Assembly: GCA_946220775.1 (NCBI GenBank) | Contig: CAMIFC010000001.1 | Span: 124,001 to 188,000, forward strand | Source: an uncultured Corynebacterium sp. | GTDB lineage: Bacteria > Actinomycetota > Actinomycetes > Mycobacteriales > Mycobacteriaceae | Direction: 5' to 3' | Length of the DNA stretch: 64,000 bases | Made by a program: the position numbers and the translations under genes | Notes under the pieces: generated by a model | Database searches by the model: none | Seen by the model: the letters and a program-made list of their open reading frames with translations, nothing else | Told to the model about the DNA's origin: nothing | In this document: positions 25,704-35,143 of the stretch, one piece after another | Layout of the letters: each line of letters opens with the position of its first letter | Numbering within the stretch: position 1 is the stretch's first letter

Positions 25704-26696
25704 ATGGCCGAATACGGCGGGCCGACCGTCCGGGAGGCCGGCGAGTGGGCGACGATTGAGGCAATTCGCCAGGCGGCGCCCAGCGCGCTCAATGGCGATG
25801 ATGCCGCCGTATTCGATACTTCAGCGACCAACTCTAGGCATGTCTGTGCCACCGACATTTTGGTGCATGGTCGCCACTTCATGGACAAGTTCTCCACCGC
25901 GCGGGAGGTTGGCATCAAGGCGGTGACCCAGAACTTCGCCGATATCGAGGCCATGGGAGCACGACCGACCGCCGTGCTGCTAGCAATTGCGACCCCGGCC
26001 GATACGAAAGTGTCGTGGATCGCGGAGCTCGCCGAGGGGATCAACTCCGGCACCGAACCATGGGCCGCGGAGCTCGTTGGTGGCGATGTAGTGCTGGCCG
26101 ATGACGTGGTCATTTCCGTCACGGCCCTGGGGGAACTTGCCGGGCCAGCACCCGCGCTGACCATCGACGGCGCGGGGATCGGCCAACGCGTCATCGCGCA
26201 CGGCCCCATCGGCTACTCGGCCGCCGGGTTGGCGATCCTGCGTCACTTCGGCAGCCGCCAGGCCGTTCCGGAGCAGGACGCCATCCTGCAAGAACTCGTG
26301 ACCTGGCACTGCGCACCCCGGCTGACCGTTGGACGCGGCACCGTCGCCCGCGCGACAGGTGCCAGCAGCCTGACGGATAATTCCGATGGGTTGATCAAAG
26401 ATCTTGGCCACCTTGCCCGCCGTTCTGAGGTTCGCATCGACGTGAATTCCGAGGCCATTGCGCCTGACGAGAAATTGGTGCACGCGGCTGACGTACTGAA
26501 TAAAGACCCGTGGGAATGGGTGCTGACGGGCGGGGAAGACCACACACTCATCGGCACGACGGACGCGCGGATCCCTGCGGGATTCGAGGCGATCGGCAGC
26601 GTACGCAGCAAAATCACCGACGGCCCAGATACGGAATGCCTGGTGACGATCGACGGAGAACGACCGGCATACGTCTCGGGGTGGGAATCGCTGTGA
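25704..26696 (+). CDS. thiL: Thiamine-monophosphate kinase ThiL
   Basis: A 330-residue AIR-synthase-like kinase that phosphorylates thiamine monophosphate to thiamine pyrophosphate, the last step of the pathway whose other genes lie at 32-36 kb. Motifs: GDDAAVFD near the N-terminus, TDILVHGRHFMDKFS, KAVTQNFADIEAMGA and TDNSDGLIKDLGHLA. AGGAGG precedes the start. The TGA stop overlaps the ung GTG start (GTGA). Confidence 0.95.
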   Translation: MAEYGGPTVREAGEWATIEAIRQAAPSALNGDDAAVFDTSATNSRHVCATDILVHGRHFMDKFSTAREVGIKAVTQNFADIEAMGARPTAVLLAIATPADTKVSWIAELAEGINSGTEPWAAELVGGDVVLADDVVISVTALGELAGPAPALTIDGAGIGQRVIAHGPIGYSAAGLAILRHFGSRQAVPEQDAILQELVTWHCAPRLTVGRGTVARATGASSLTDNSDGLIKDLGHLARRSEVRIDVNSEAIAPDEKLVHAADVLNKDPWEWVLTGGEDHTLIGTTDARIPAGFEAIGSVRSKITDGPDTECLVTIDGERPAYVSGWESL

Positions 26697-27328
26697 TTTA
26701 CGTACACCCAGATTGGAACCTCCCGAACCTACAGGAAGTTCTGGCCAAGGCGCTGCGCACTCATGACGAAGGCCAGGCGGTTTTGCCACCGCGGGACTAT
26801 ATTCTGCGCGCCTTTGAAGTCGATCCCGCTGATGTCCGCTGTTTGATCGTCGGGCAGGATCCGTATCCCACACCTGGGCATGCGGTTGGCCTCGCGTTTT
26901 CCTCCGAGGGGCCACAGATCCCAAAGTCGCTGGTCAATGTCTTCAAGGAGTACTCGACGGATCTCGGCTTGCCACAACCCACCAGTGCGGATCTGAGCCC
27001 CTGGCTGGATCAAGGTGTGCTGCTGCTCAATCGCGTGCTGACCGTGCAGGCGGGTAAAGCGGGAAGCCACCAGGGTCTCGGTTGGGAGGCGATCACTGAG
27101 GCAGCGGTGCGCCAGGTGAGCCAGAACGAACACTTTTGCGCGATTTTGTGGGGCCGGCCGGCCCAACAGCTCAAGACCATCGTCGGGGAGGACCGCTGCG
27201 TGATGTCCCCGCACCCATCGCCGTTGGCCGCCTATCGGGGCTTTTTCGGGTCGCGGCCGTTTAGCCGAGCCAATGAAATTTTGCGTTCGCAGGGTGGCGA
27301 TCCCATTGATTGGCGACTCGACCGATAG
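26693..27328 (+). CDS. ung: Uracil-DNA glycosylase Ung (family 1)
   Basis: A 211-residue base-excision enzyme that removes uracil from DNA. The catalytic motif GQDPYPTPGHAVGLAFS starts near residue 55, and the second motif is HPSPLAAYRGFFGSRPFS. The GTG at 26693 overlaps the thiL stop; the longer upstream frame lies within thiL and is not coding. It is slightly shorter than the usual 225 residues. Confidence 0.95.
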   Translation: MIYVHPDWNLPNLQEVLAKALRTHDEGQAVLPPRDYILRAFEVDPADVRCLIVGQDPYPTPGHAVGLAFSSEGPQIPKSLVNVFKEYSTDLGLPQPTSADLSPWLDQGVLLLNRVLTVQAGKAGSHQGLGWEAITEAAVRQVSQNEHFCAILWGRPAQQLKTIVGEDRCVMSPHPSPLAAYRGFFGSRPFSRANEILRSQGGDPIDWRLDR

Positions 27329-27338
27329 GCTGGCACGC

Positions 27339-29000
27339 ATGTCTGAAAAGGTCTCTGCGCGCGATGTGATCCAGTGGGCGCGGTTGGCAGCATCGTCACT
27401 CCACGATAAACAAGCGGAGATCAACGAGCTCAATGTTTTTCCCATTCCCGATTCCGATACTGGGTCGAATATGTCGCACACGATGGCGCGGGCGTGCTCG
27501 GCCGTTGACGATGCGATTGAGCGCGGGGACCTCATCCTTTCTCGCGTCCTTTCTTCGGACGCCAGCCCGCACAGCCGCGATGTGGATCCATTGACGGAAG
27601 CTCGGGTCATCGCACAGGTGACGTCCTTGCTGGCTGCCGGTGCAGCTCAGGGTGCACGGGGAAACTCCGGGATGGTGCTGAGCCAGGTGTTCCGCGCATT
27701 GGCAGATACCGCCTCGACGGGGGTGATTGATGCCGAGGCGATCGTCAGCATGCTGGAACAAGCCGTGGCTTTCGTGTCGACCGCCATCGCCAGCCCCGTG
27801 GAGGGAACGGTGCTGACAGTGTTACGGGAATCGGCTCGCGGTGGTCGTGCCGTGCTGACGGAAAAGGGGGAGGACGACACCTCTACACCGGTGGCGGTCG
27901 TGGTCGCTGCGTTGGAGGCAGCAGAGCAGGCATTGGAACAAACGCCAAAGCAGCTGTCGATTCTGGCGGAGTCCGGAGTGGTGGATGCTGGTGGTCGCGG
28001 GTTGATCGTGATCCTGGCGGCGCTGCATGATGTGCTCTCCGGAACCGCTGAGGTCTCGCAGGATTCCTTACCCGAGGGGCGTGTTGCTGTGGCACAGCAT
28101 GTCAGCAGTGTGGTTTCCAGCGAAATCGAGGCAATGTTCTTTTTTGCCGCTGAGAGTGATGACCAAGAGGACACTTTCAACGAGCTTTGGGAGATGCTCG
28201 CCGAGCTGGGAAACTCGGTGATCGTAGCCCCCATTTCCGATCAGAAGGTCAAGGTTCACGTTCACAGTGCCGAGATCGGACGCGTGATTGAGCGTGCCTA
28301 CAAGCTCGGCGCGGTCAGTGAACTACGCCTCGAGGCGTTGCCACCACAAACCAGCAGATCGGCGCCGAAGAAAACGCAGCGACCAATCATCGCGATCGTT
28401 CCCAACGAACCAAATTCTAGCGAGCCAGCTCTCGCTAACTCAGAGGGCGCTGGAACACATCAGCTTGGTGAAGACATCTTCCGGGAAGCCGGGGCCATGA
28501 GCGTGGATCCGGCCGACCTGCGCGATCCTCAGTATGCACATTGCTTGGCTGAACTAGTCCGCGGGGAGCCGACCATTATGGTGCTGACGAACGGGCACGA
28601 TCCCCACCAGGTCATCGGCGCGCTCAACGCAGGATTCCCGGGGGACAATGGGGGTAGCAGCGTGGGCATTGACGTCATCGATACACAGTCCCTGGTCGGT
28701 GGCCTGGCCGCTTTGGCGGTTTTTGACCCCAGCAAGGACTGGGAAGAAAACATGGAGGAAATGACGGACGCGGTGGCGTCCCAACGATGGCGGGAAGTCC
28801 CACCAGCGCAGTTGGCGGAAACGCTCGCTGAACTGCTGGAAGATGGTGGGGAACTGGTGACCCTCATGACATCGAGCCCACAAATGCGCGATGCGGTGCG
28901 GAGCCAAAAAGCCGACATTTGTGCGGCGCACCCGGACGTGGAATTCCACAGCTACTATGCGCCGGGGCTGGGCGAAAAGGTGCAGATCGGAGTCGAATAG
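27339..29000 (+). CDS. DAK2-domain protein, YloV/FakA family
   Basis: A 553-residue protein. The N-terminal DAK2 kinase domain has the metal and nucleotide motif NVFPIPDSDTGSNM (32-45) and GARGNSGMVLSQ (about 105-116). The C-terminal half resembles the remainder of YloV/FakA. FakA of Firmicutes phosphorylates fatty acids bound to FakB; whether this homologue does so is not known, and no fakB-like gene is visible. Residues about 63-88 (DLILSRVLSSDASPHSRDVD) make the loop between the two motifs longer than usual and carry the 34-bp repeat. Its stop codon abuts the recG ATG. Confidence 0.88.
   Translation: MSEKVSARDVIQWARLAASSLHDKQAEINELNVFPIPDSDTGSNMSHTMARACSAVDDAIERGDLILSRVLSSDASPHSRDVDPLTEARVIAQVTSLLAAGAAQGARGNSGMVLSQVFRALADTASTGVIDAEAIVSMLEQAVAFVSTAIASPVEGTVLTVLRESARGGRAVLTEKGEDDTSTPVAVVVAALEAAEQALEQTPKQLSILAESGVVDAGGRGLIVILAALHDVLSGTAEVSQDSLPEGRVAVAQHVSSVVSSEIEAMFFFAAESDDQEDTFNELWEMLAELGNSVIVAPISDQKVKVHVHSAEIGRVIERAYKLGAVSELRLEALPPQTSRSAPKKTQRPIIAIVPNEPNSSEPALANSEGAGTHQLGEDIFREAGAMSVDPADLRDPQYAHCLAELVRGEPTIMVLTNGHDPHQVIGALNAGFPGDNGGSSVGIDVIDTQSLVGGLAALAVFDPSKDWEENMEEMTDAVASQRWREVPPAQLAETLAELLEDGGELVTLMTSSPQMRDAVRSQKADICAAHPDVEFHSYYAPGLGEKVQIGVE
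27536..27569 (+). repeat. 34-bp dispersed repeat, copy in the YloV-like gene
   Basis: The partner of 10437-10470 (30 of 34 identical), in the same reading frame, encoding RVLSSDASP. The central GCGTCC-TTTCTTC-GGACGC is a perfect 6-bp hairpin. Confidence 0.8.
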
Positions 29001-31187
29001 ATGCTGGGCTGGCAGGACACGCGACCACTAACCACCGCGATCACCGCGGATCGTGCGAAGGCGCTGGGGCAAAAACCCGGTTTCCGTACACTCGATGACG
29101 TCCTGCTGACCTTCCCAACGAAGTATGCGCCACTGGGGTCGTCGGACTCCCTGGATGAACTCACCCCGGGGGAGATGTACACATGTGTGGCGAAGGTACT
29201 GACGTCCGAAATCAAAGACAATCATTCTGGGCGCGGGCCACGAACCTTTGTGCGCTTCACTTTTACGGATGGCTCGCTGCGCATGGAGTCCGCCCTTTTC
29301 GGCAACCCCGGGATGCACATGAAAGTGCTGCAACCCGGCGCGCTGCTTCTGCTGCACGGAAAACTCGGGCTTTACCGGGATCAATGGCAGATCAAGAATC
29401 CCAGCTACGTGACGATCGACCCGGGGGAGCTGGGCACATTTGGTGCCTATGGGCCGCTCAAGACGATCGTGACCATCGCGGGGTCGCAAGAAGAAGCCCA
29501 GAAGTTGCTGAACATGCCGTTCCTGCCGGGATACCCGCGCAAGCGGGGCACATCGACGGCAGAAATGATCGGTGTGGTTGACCAGATCCTGCGCGGCCCA
29601 CTCGCTGAGGCCAACGGCGGATGGGAAACGACGAAGGAAATGCTGCCCAGCGGGGAAGACGCGCCGACCTGGCCGACCGATGATGCTGGCCAGCCGCTGA
29701 TCAGCTTCGGGGAGGCGATCCGGGGTATCCACCAACCACCAGCGGCGGGTCCAGCGGCGGCGATTCAACGGCTCAAGTTCAACGAGGCGCTGGAGCTTCA
29801 GCTGCTGATGGCCCTGCGCCGGGTGGATTCCGCCAAGCGCACGGCAACGGCAGTGGATGCGGTGCAGTCACGGCTGGTGGCGTCCTTAATCAAAAACCTG
29901 CCATTCTGCCTGAGCGCGGGGCAGAAGGAGGCCTGGGAGGAGATCGCGGCGGCGATCAATTCGACGCATCCGGCGAACCTGATGCTGCAAGGGGACGTGG
30001 GTAGTGGCAAGACACTCGTGGCGCTGTTGACGATGCTGGCGACCGTGGATGCGGGCCAGCAGTGCGCGTTCATCGCGCCCACGGAAGTGCTGGCTGCGCA
30101 ACATGCGCGGACGTTGATGTCCCTGCTGGATGGTCTGCCCGTGACCATCACACTGCTCACCGGTGGGCAGAAAACGGCGGCGCGTCAAGAGGCACTGCTG
30201 GGTATCGTCAGTGGGCAATCGCAGATTGTGATTGGTACGCACGCGCTGATTCAGGATTCGGTGGAGTTCTTCAACCTCGGGTTGGTGGTGGTCGATGAGC
30301 AGCACCGCTTCGGCGTGAGACAACGCGACAAACTTCGCGACAAATCCGACGTGTCCGCGACTCCGCACATGCTGGTGATGACTGCCACGCCGATCCCGCG
30401 CACGGTCGCGATGACGATGTTTGGTGACCTGAAGTCGGTGCGTCTGCCCGGGCTGCCCAGTGGCCGGGGCACCGTGCGGACCGCGGTGGTGCAGGGCATG
30501 CGGCAGAAGTGGGTGCAGCGCATGTGGGGGCGCATTCGGGAGGACGTCAACGCCGGGCATCAGGCCTACGTGGTCGTTCCCCGCATTGAGGGCGACGACG
30601 GGGTGTTCGCCTGGGCGGACCAGTTGGCGGCAGGGCCACTGGCGGACTGCACGATCGGTGTGGTGCATGGTCGGATGCCCACGGAAGAAAAAGACCACGT
30701 CATGCAGGAATTCGCTGCAGGAAACATCGATGTGCTGGTCGCGACGACCGTGATCGAAGTCGGGGTGGACGTGGCCAACGCGACCGTCATGATCATTGTG
30801 GATGCTGATCGGTTTGGGGTGTCCCAGCTTCACCAACTGCGCGGGCGTGTGGGGCGTGGCAGCGCGGATGCATGGTGCATGCTGCACACCAATGCCCTGC
30901 CGGATTCCGTGAGCTATCAACGTCTACAGTCCGTGGCTGGTACGAACGATGGCTTCGCGTTGGCAGAGCTGGACCTGAAACAGCGCACCGAAGGCGACGT
31001 GCTGGGTGACGACCAATCCGGCTCGACTGTGCGGCGCACGAACCTGCTGGATCTGGTGACCGATGGCGCGATTATCCAGCGCGCCCGTGATTACGCAACC
31101 GCGTTGGTTGATAGCCACGAACAACTTGCCCGAGACCTGGTTGCCAACATCGAAGTCGAGGATCAGGAATATATTGAGCGCAGCTAG
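29001..31187 (+). CDS. recG: ATP-dependent DNA helicase RecG
   Basis: A 728-residue helicase that remodels stalled forks and branch-migrates Holliday junctions. The N-terminal third is the OB-fold wedge domain. Then come Walker A GDVGSGKT (about 331), DEQH-box VVDEQHRFGVRQR (about 430), TATPIPRTVAMTMFGD and the C-terminal helicase block ending QLHQLRGRVGRG. It directly follows the YloV-like gene, TAG then ATG with no spacer. An octamer copy with A-tract (29878) encodes LVASLIKN. Confidence 0.97.
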   Translation: MLGWQDTRPLTTAITADRAKALGQKPGFRTLDDVLLTFPTKYAPLGSSDSLDELTPGEMYTCVAKVLTSEIKDNHSGRGPRTFVRFTFTDGSLRMESALFGNPGMHMKVLQPGALLLLHGKLGLYRDQWQIKNPSYVTIDPGELGTFGAYGPLKTIVTIAGSQEEAQKLLNMPFLPGYPRKRGTSTAEMIGVVDQILRGPLAEANGGWETTKEMLPSGEDAPTWPTDDAGQPLISFGEAIRGIHQPPAAGPAAAIQRLKFNEALELQLLMALRRVDSAKRTATAVDAVQSRLVASLIKNLPFCLSAGQKEAWEEIAAAINSTHPANLMLQGDVGSGKTLVALLTMLATVDAGQQCAFIAPTEVLAAQHARTLMSLLDGLPVTITLLTGGQKTAARQEALLGIVSGQSQIVIGTHALIQDSVEFFNLGLVVVDEQHRFGVRQRDKLRDKSDVSATPHMLVMTATPIPRTVAMTMFGDLKSVRLPGLPSGRGTVRTAVVQGMRQKWVQRMWGRIREDVNAGHQAYVVVPRIEGDDGVFAWADQLAAGPLADCTIGVVHGRMPTEEKDHVMQEFAAGNIDVLVATTVIEVGVDVANATVMIIVDADRFGVSQLHQLRGRVGRGSADAWCMLHTNALPDSVSYQRLQSVAGTNDGFALAELDLKQRTEGDVLGDDQSGSTVRRTNLLDLVTDGAIIQRARDYATALVDSHEQLARDLVANIEVEDQEYIERS

Positions 31188-31253
31188 GCGACTGGCCGTG
31201 GTCACGCCTGGCCACGGTCACGCGGTGTCCGGTCGGTTCGATATAGTGCAGCC

Positions 31254-31466
31254 ATGAAGATTTATGCCCCGTTTGCGGGAATTATTCGATTCTCTGTCAG
31301 CGATGGCCAGGCCGTGGATACCGGTGCGGAGCTTGCCGTCGTGGAGTCCGTCAAGCTGGAGGCGCCGGTGCTCGCACCGGGGCCGGGCATCGTGCGCCTC
31401 GGTGCGGTGGGGGATCACGCCAACGTCACTGGCGGTGACGCCATCCTGGAGCTGGTGGAGCAGTAA
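31254..31466 (+). CDS. Small biotinyl/lipoyl-domain protein
   Basis: A 70-residue single biotinyl-type domain. The modification loop reads AVVESVKLEAPVLAPGPG, so the target Lys is in place but the usual MKM around it is VKL. Free-standing domains of this kind act as biotin carriers for acyl-CoA carboxylases or are unmodified paralogues; no carboxylase subunit is nearby. It lies between recG and rsmD, with its TAA overlapping the rsmD start as TAATG. Confidence 0.8.
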   Translation: MKIYAPFAGIIRFSVSDGQAVDTGAELAVVESVKLEAPVLAPGPGIVRLGAVGDHANVTGGDAILELVEQ

Positions 31467-32038
31467 TGAGCCGTATCATTGCTGGTCAAGCTAAGGGACG
31501 GCGCATCCGAGTGCCAGAAAGCCTGACGCGCCCCACGTCTGATCGGGCTCGCGAAGGGCTGTTTTCCTCGCTCGAAGCCCGCTTTGGGCTCAGTGGGGAA
31601 GTCGTGCTCGACCTGTTTGCCGGCTCTGGTGCGTTGGGGCTGGAAGCAGCCTCCCGTGGGGCCACGGAAGTGACGATGGTGGAATCGCACTCTGGTGCGG
31701 TCAAAGCCATCACCCACAACATGGGCGTGGTTGGGCACAACAACACCCGCGTGGTCGAGGCCAAGGTCGGCAGCTTCCTTGCTGGCGCCCCACGGAATCA
31801 CTACACGATGGTGCTGGCCGACCCGCCATATGACGTGGCAGATGACGCCGTTGCGGACATGCTTAACACTCTGATCCCCACGTTGACCAAGGATGCCGTG
31901 GTGGTGGTTGAACGGCCATCCGCTGGTCCGGAGACCGCCTGGCCTGAAGGATTCGAGCCGACCGGGCAGAAGGTCAAGAAACGCACGTTCGGCATCGCCC
32001 GGTTCGACATGGCGATTTGGCGCGGGCACGAAAACTAG
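31466..32038 (+). CDS. rsmD: 16S rRNA (guanine966-N2)-methyltransferase RsmD
   Basis: A 190-residue Rossmann-fold methyltransferase. The SAM-binding motif is VLDLFAGSGALGLEAASRGA and the catalytic motif DPPY is in VLADPPYDVADDAV. The N-terminal RIIAGQAKGRRIRVPE and TRPTSDRAREGLFSSLEA match RsmD. Start coupled to the preceding gene by TAATG. Confidence 0.94.
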   Translation: MSRIIAGQAKGRRIRVPESLTRPTSDRAREGLFSSLEARFGLSGEVVLDLFAGSGALGLEAASRGATEVTMVESHSGAVKAITHNMGVVGHNNTRVVEAKVGSFLAGAPRNHYTMVLADPPYDVADDAVADMLNTLIPTLTKDAVVVVERPSAGPETAWPEGFEPTGQKVKKRTFGIARFDMAIWRGHEN

Positions 32039-32056
32039 AGCCTCGCAAAGAGTGCA

Positions 32057-32719
32057 CTAGCGCAGCAGCGTTTGCAGTTCCGCCGCGGCGCGCGCCGGGT
32101 CTGGAGCCTGGGTAATCGCCCGAACCACGACCAGCCGGCCGGCACCAGTTGCCAACACCTCGGGGGCCGTGTTCACATTCACCCCACCAATGGCGAACCA
32201 GGCCTTATCCGTGTGCTCTGGTTCCGCCGCCACTGCTGCGGCTTCCGCGACCGTGTCCAACCCAACCGCGCTACGGCCAGGCTTAGTCGGGGTTTCCCAC
32301 ACCGGCCCGATTACCGCATAATCCAACAGCGGATCTTCCATGGACTCGCGGAATTGCTTTACAGAATGGTTGGATCGGCCGATCAACACGTCGGGGCCAA
32401 CGATGCGACGGGCCTGCTTGGGGGTGAGGTCCGTTTGCCCCACGTGGAACACATCCGCGCCAACGATCGCAGCCACATCAGCGCGGTCATTGACGGCGAA
32501 GAGTTTGCCGTGTTCGCGGCTGACGTCCCGAAGAACTTCCAAGGCCAGGATCTCGGCGGCCGTATCGAGCGACTTATCCCGCAGCTGGATAATATCCACG
32601 CCACCTTCGTAAGCGGCGTGCAGAAATTCCCTCAGATCGTCTTGCTCACGGCGGGAATCGGTGCACAAGTACAGACGAGAATCCAAAAGCTGGGTATGGC
32701 GGTCATCACGGCTAGACAT
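32057..32719 (-). CDS. thiE: Thiamine-phosphate synthase ThiE
   Basis: A 220-residue TIM-barrel enzyme that joins the thiazole and pyrimidine (HMP-PP) moieties to thiamine phosphate. Motifs: DIIQLRDKSLDT, VNDRADVAAIVGADVFHVGQ, IGRSNHS, IGPVWETPTKPG and FAIGGV. ATG at 32719 gives a normal length and has GGGAG just upstream; an in-frame ATG at 32743 is possible. It is divergent from thiO with a gap of only 73 bp, which leaves no room for a TPP riboswitch. Confidence 0.94.
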   Translation of the reverse strand: MSSRDDRHTQLLDSRLYLCTDSRREQDDLREFLHAAYEGGVDIIQLRDKSLDTAAEILALEVLRDVSREHGKLFAVNDRADVAAIVGADVFHVGQTDLTPKQARRIVGPDVLIGRSNHSVKQFRESMEDPLLDYAVIGPVWETPTKPGRSAVGLDTVAEAAAVAAEPEHTDKAWFAIGGVNVNTAPEVLATGAGRLVVVRAITQAPDPARAAAELQTLLR

Positions 32720-32760
32720 GCTCCCTATAGTAGTGAGAGACATATTCTTGCTCGCTAGCC

Positions 32761-32784
32761 GGTCACAACTCAGATTGGTCACAA
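32761..32784. promoter_or_regulatory. Direct repeat in the thiE-thiO promoter gap
   Basis: GGTCACAA occurs at 32761-32768 and again at 32777-32784, 16 bp apart, within the short divergent gap. It could bind a regulator or be a by-product of overlapping promoters. No thi regulator gene is near. Confidence 0.35.
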
Positions 32785-32792
32785 TTTTTCCG

Positions 32793-33935
32793 ATGGATCC
32801 AGAATTATCGCTCCCTGATTCCGCAGACGTAGCCATCATTGGCGCGGGCATCATCGGTATCGCCACTGCCCGCGAGCTGCTGCGACGGGGCCGGAGCGTC
32901 ACCCTCATCGACCCAGAGCCGCTGTCCGGAGCAACGTGGGCCGCCGCCGGCATGTTGGCTCCCGTCGCCGAGGTCACCTGGGACCAGGAGCGCCTGTATC
33001 CGCTGATGGTGGACGCCGCAGCGCTGTATCCGGGGTTCGTGGCTGATTTGCCTGATTCCGGATACCGCACGACCGAAACCCTTGTATGTGCCGGGGACGG
33101 GGCCGACCGCGAATTTCTGACCCAGCTAGCGGGCCTGCAGGAGTCCATGGGAATGGCCGTCGAGCCGATCACCAGCCGCCAAGCCCGCCGCATGGAGCCC
33201 GCCCTGGGGCCGTCCATCGCCGGTGCCATGCACATTCCAGGCGACCACCAAGTCGATCCGCGTCGGTTGGGGCCGGCGTTGTTTGAGCAGGTCAAGGCGC
33301 ATCCCAATTTTCGTCACGTCGCCGTCCGTGTCGATTCGGTCGACGTTAAAGGCCGCGTCGTGCACTGTTCGGATTCTTCTTCCGGACGCCACCCCGGCAT
33401 CACCGCAGAATCCATCGTCATTGCCGCCGGGCTGAACACAAATGACGTCCTACCCGACGAACACCAACTGCCGCTGCGGCCGGTGTACGGCGACGTGATC
33501 CGGCTACGAGTACCGGAAGAAATCCGCCCCTTGCTGACCGCCACCGTGCGCGCGGTCGTACAAGGTCGGCCGGTGTACCTGGTGCCACGGGAGGACGGCG
33601 AGCTGGTCGTGGGAGCCACCAGCAGGGAAAATGCCATGGCCGGGGTCTCCGCTGGTGGGGTGTTCGAACTGCTGCGGGATGCCCACCACATCGCCCCTGG
33701 GGTATGGGAGTGCGAGGTTGTGGAAACGATCGCGCGCGCACGGCCCGGTTCCCCGGACGACACCCCGATGGTCGGCGAGATCGCGCCGGGCGTGGTTGTT
33801 TCCACCGGCTACTCGCGCCACGGCATCCTGCTGACCCCGCTGGGCGCGCAGGCCACCACGGCGTGTGTCATGGGGGAGGATCATCCCTCACTGGCGGCGA
33901 TGGATCCGGCGCGGTTCACCTCGCTGCAGGGTTAA
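32793..33935 (+). CDS. thiO: Glycine oxidase ThiO
   Basis: A 380-residue FAD-dependent amine oxidase that makes dehydroglycine for thiazole synthesis. The dinucleotide fold VAIIGAGIIGIATARELLRR is at the N-terminus, followed by GATWAAAGMLAPVAE. The C-terminal part has GATSRENAMAG and STGYSRHGILLTPLGA. ATG at 32793 is the best start by homology, though the ribosome-binding site is weak. It opens the thiO-S-G-F operon. Confidence 0.93.
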   Translation: MDPELSLPDSADVAIIGAGIIGIATARELLRRGRSVTLIDPEPLSGATWAAAGMLAPVAEVTWDQERLYPLMVDAAALYPGFVADLPDSGYRTTETLVCAGDGADREFLTQLAGLQESMGMAVEPITSRQARRMEPALGPSIAGAMHIPGDHQVDPRRLGPALFEQVKAHPNFRHVAVRVDSVDVKGRVVHCSDSSSGRHPGITAESIVIAAGLNTNDVLPDEHQLPLRPVYGDVIRLRVPEEIRPLLTATVRAVVQGRPVYLVPREDGELVVGATSRENAMAGVSAGGVFELLRDAHHIAPGVWECEVVETIARARPGSPDDTPMVGEIAPGVVVSTGYSRHGILLTPLGAQATTACVMGEDHPSLAAMDPARFTSLQG

Positions 33936-33994
33936 CCGGCACCGGGAAGCATGAATCCTAGGTAGAACTGGGACACAGCAAAAGAAAGGTTTTG

Positions 33995-34210
33995 ATGATG
34001 ACGAACGAGCAGTCTGGTTCTGTGATGGTCAACGGCAAGGCGTATACACCGAAGGCGGGGGAGACAATTGCGCAGCTGGTGGCGTCCTTAAATGACAGCC
34101 CGCGGGGCATCGCGGTGAGCAAGAATGACGCGGTGGTCCCACGCAGCCAGTGGGAAAACACCGACGTCGGCGGGACGATCGAGATCGTGACGGCAGCGCA
34201 GGGCGGCTAA
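33995..34210 (+). CDS. thiS: Sulfur-carrier protein ThiS
   Basis: A 71-residue ubiquitin-like protein ending in the diagnostic Gly-Gly (IVTAAQGG). ThiF adenylates this end, and after sulfur loading it gives sulfur to ThiG. Two tandem ATGs (33995 and 33998) follow GAAAGG. An octamer copy with A-tract (34080) encodes LVASLNDS at a variable position of the fold. Confidence 0.94.
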   Translation: MMTNEQSGSVMVNGKAYTPKAGETIAQLVASLNDSPRGIAVSKNDAVVPRSQWENTDVGGTIEIVTAAQGG

Positions 34211-34282
34211 CCCCACTGATCATGCCAGCAGGGCATGACGCGCGGGTTCACCACATCGGTACACACGAGAAATGGATTGAGG

Positions 34283-35143
34283 ATGCAAGAAAAGCTGACC
34301 ATCGGCGGACGGGAGTTCGGCTCTCGACTGATCATGGGCACAGGTGGCGCGACGAGCATGGCGACGTTGGAAAAAGCGCTCGTGGCCTCGGGGACGGAAC
34401 TGACGACCGTCGCGATGCGGAGGTTCTCCCCAGAGACCTCGACGGGGCTGTTTGGGATGCTCGAACGCCTCGGCATCGCTGTGCTTCCCAATACCGCTGG
34501 CTGCTACACGACTCGGGATGCCGTGCTGACTGCGCAGCTGGCCCGAGAAGCGCTGGAAACCAACATGGTCAAGTTGGAAGTTATCGCCGATGAGGAAACG
34601 CTGCTGCCCAACACTGTTGACCTGATCGATGCCGCAGAAATCTTGGTCAACGATGGGTTCGACGTGTTGGCCTACACCAACGATGATCCCGCGGTGGCGC
34701 GCCGATTGGAAGAAGTCGGTTGCGCGGCGGTCATGCCCGCGGGCGCGCCGATCGGCACGGGCTTGGGCATCTTGAACCCGCACAATATTGAATTGATCGT
34801 GGATCGCGCCAGCGTGCCGGTGATCCTCGATGCGGGGGTCGGCACCGCCTCCGATGCCGCCCTCGCCATGGAGCTGGGGTGCGATGGTGTTCTGTTGGCC
34901 TCTGCGGTGACGCGCGCGCATAACCCGGAGCTTATGGCCACCGCGATGGCCAGTGCAGTCACGGCCGGGCAGCAAGCCCGGGAGGCAGGAAGAATCCCTA
35001 AGCGGCGGCTGGCGCGGGCGTCCAGCAGCTTCGAGGGCATGATCGACCCAGTCGGTGGCACCACCCCGGCTGCCGACGCGCTGGCCAGCGACGGTCGCCT
35101 CGGAGTGGTGGCTGGCCAATCTCGGGAAAGCGAGAGCATGTGA
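34283..35143 (+). CDS. thiG: Thiazole synthase ThiG
   Basis: A 286-residue TIM-barrel enzyme that builds the thiazole phosphate from deoxyxylulose phosphate, dehydroglycine and ThiS thiocarboxylate. The Schiff-base Lys is in NMVKLEVIADE. Others: VLAYTNDDPAVARRL, MPAGAPIGTGLG and VILDAGVGTASDAALAMELG. An in-frame ATG at 34235 would add 16 residues. The stop overlaps the thiF start (GTGA). The C-terminal 25 or so residues extend past the usual end. Confidence 0.95.
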   Translation: MQEKLTIGGREFGSRLIMGTGGATSMATLEKALVASGTELTTVAMRRFSPETSTGLFGMLERLGIAVLPNTAGCYTTRDAVLTAQLAREALETNMVKLEVIADEETLLPNTVDLIDAAEILVNDGFDVLAYTNDDPAVARRLEEVGCAAVMPAGAPIGTGLGILNPHNIELIVDRASVPVILDAGVGTASDAALAMELGCDGVLLASAVTRAHNPELMATAMASAVTAGQQAREAGRIPKRRLARASSSFEGMIDPVGGTTPAADALASDGRLGVVAGQSRESESM

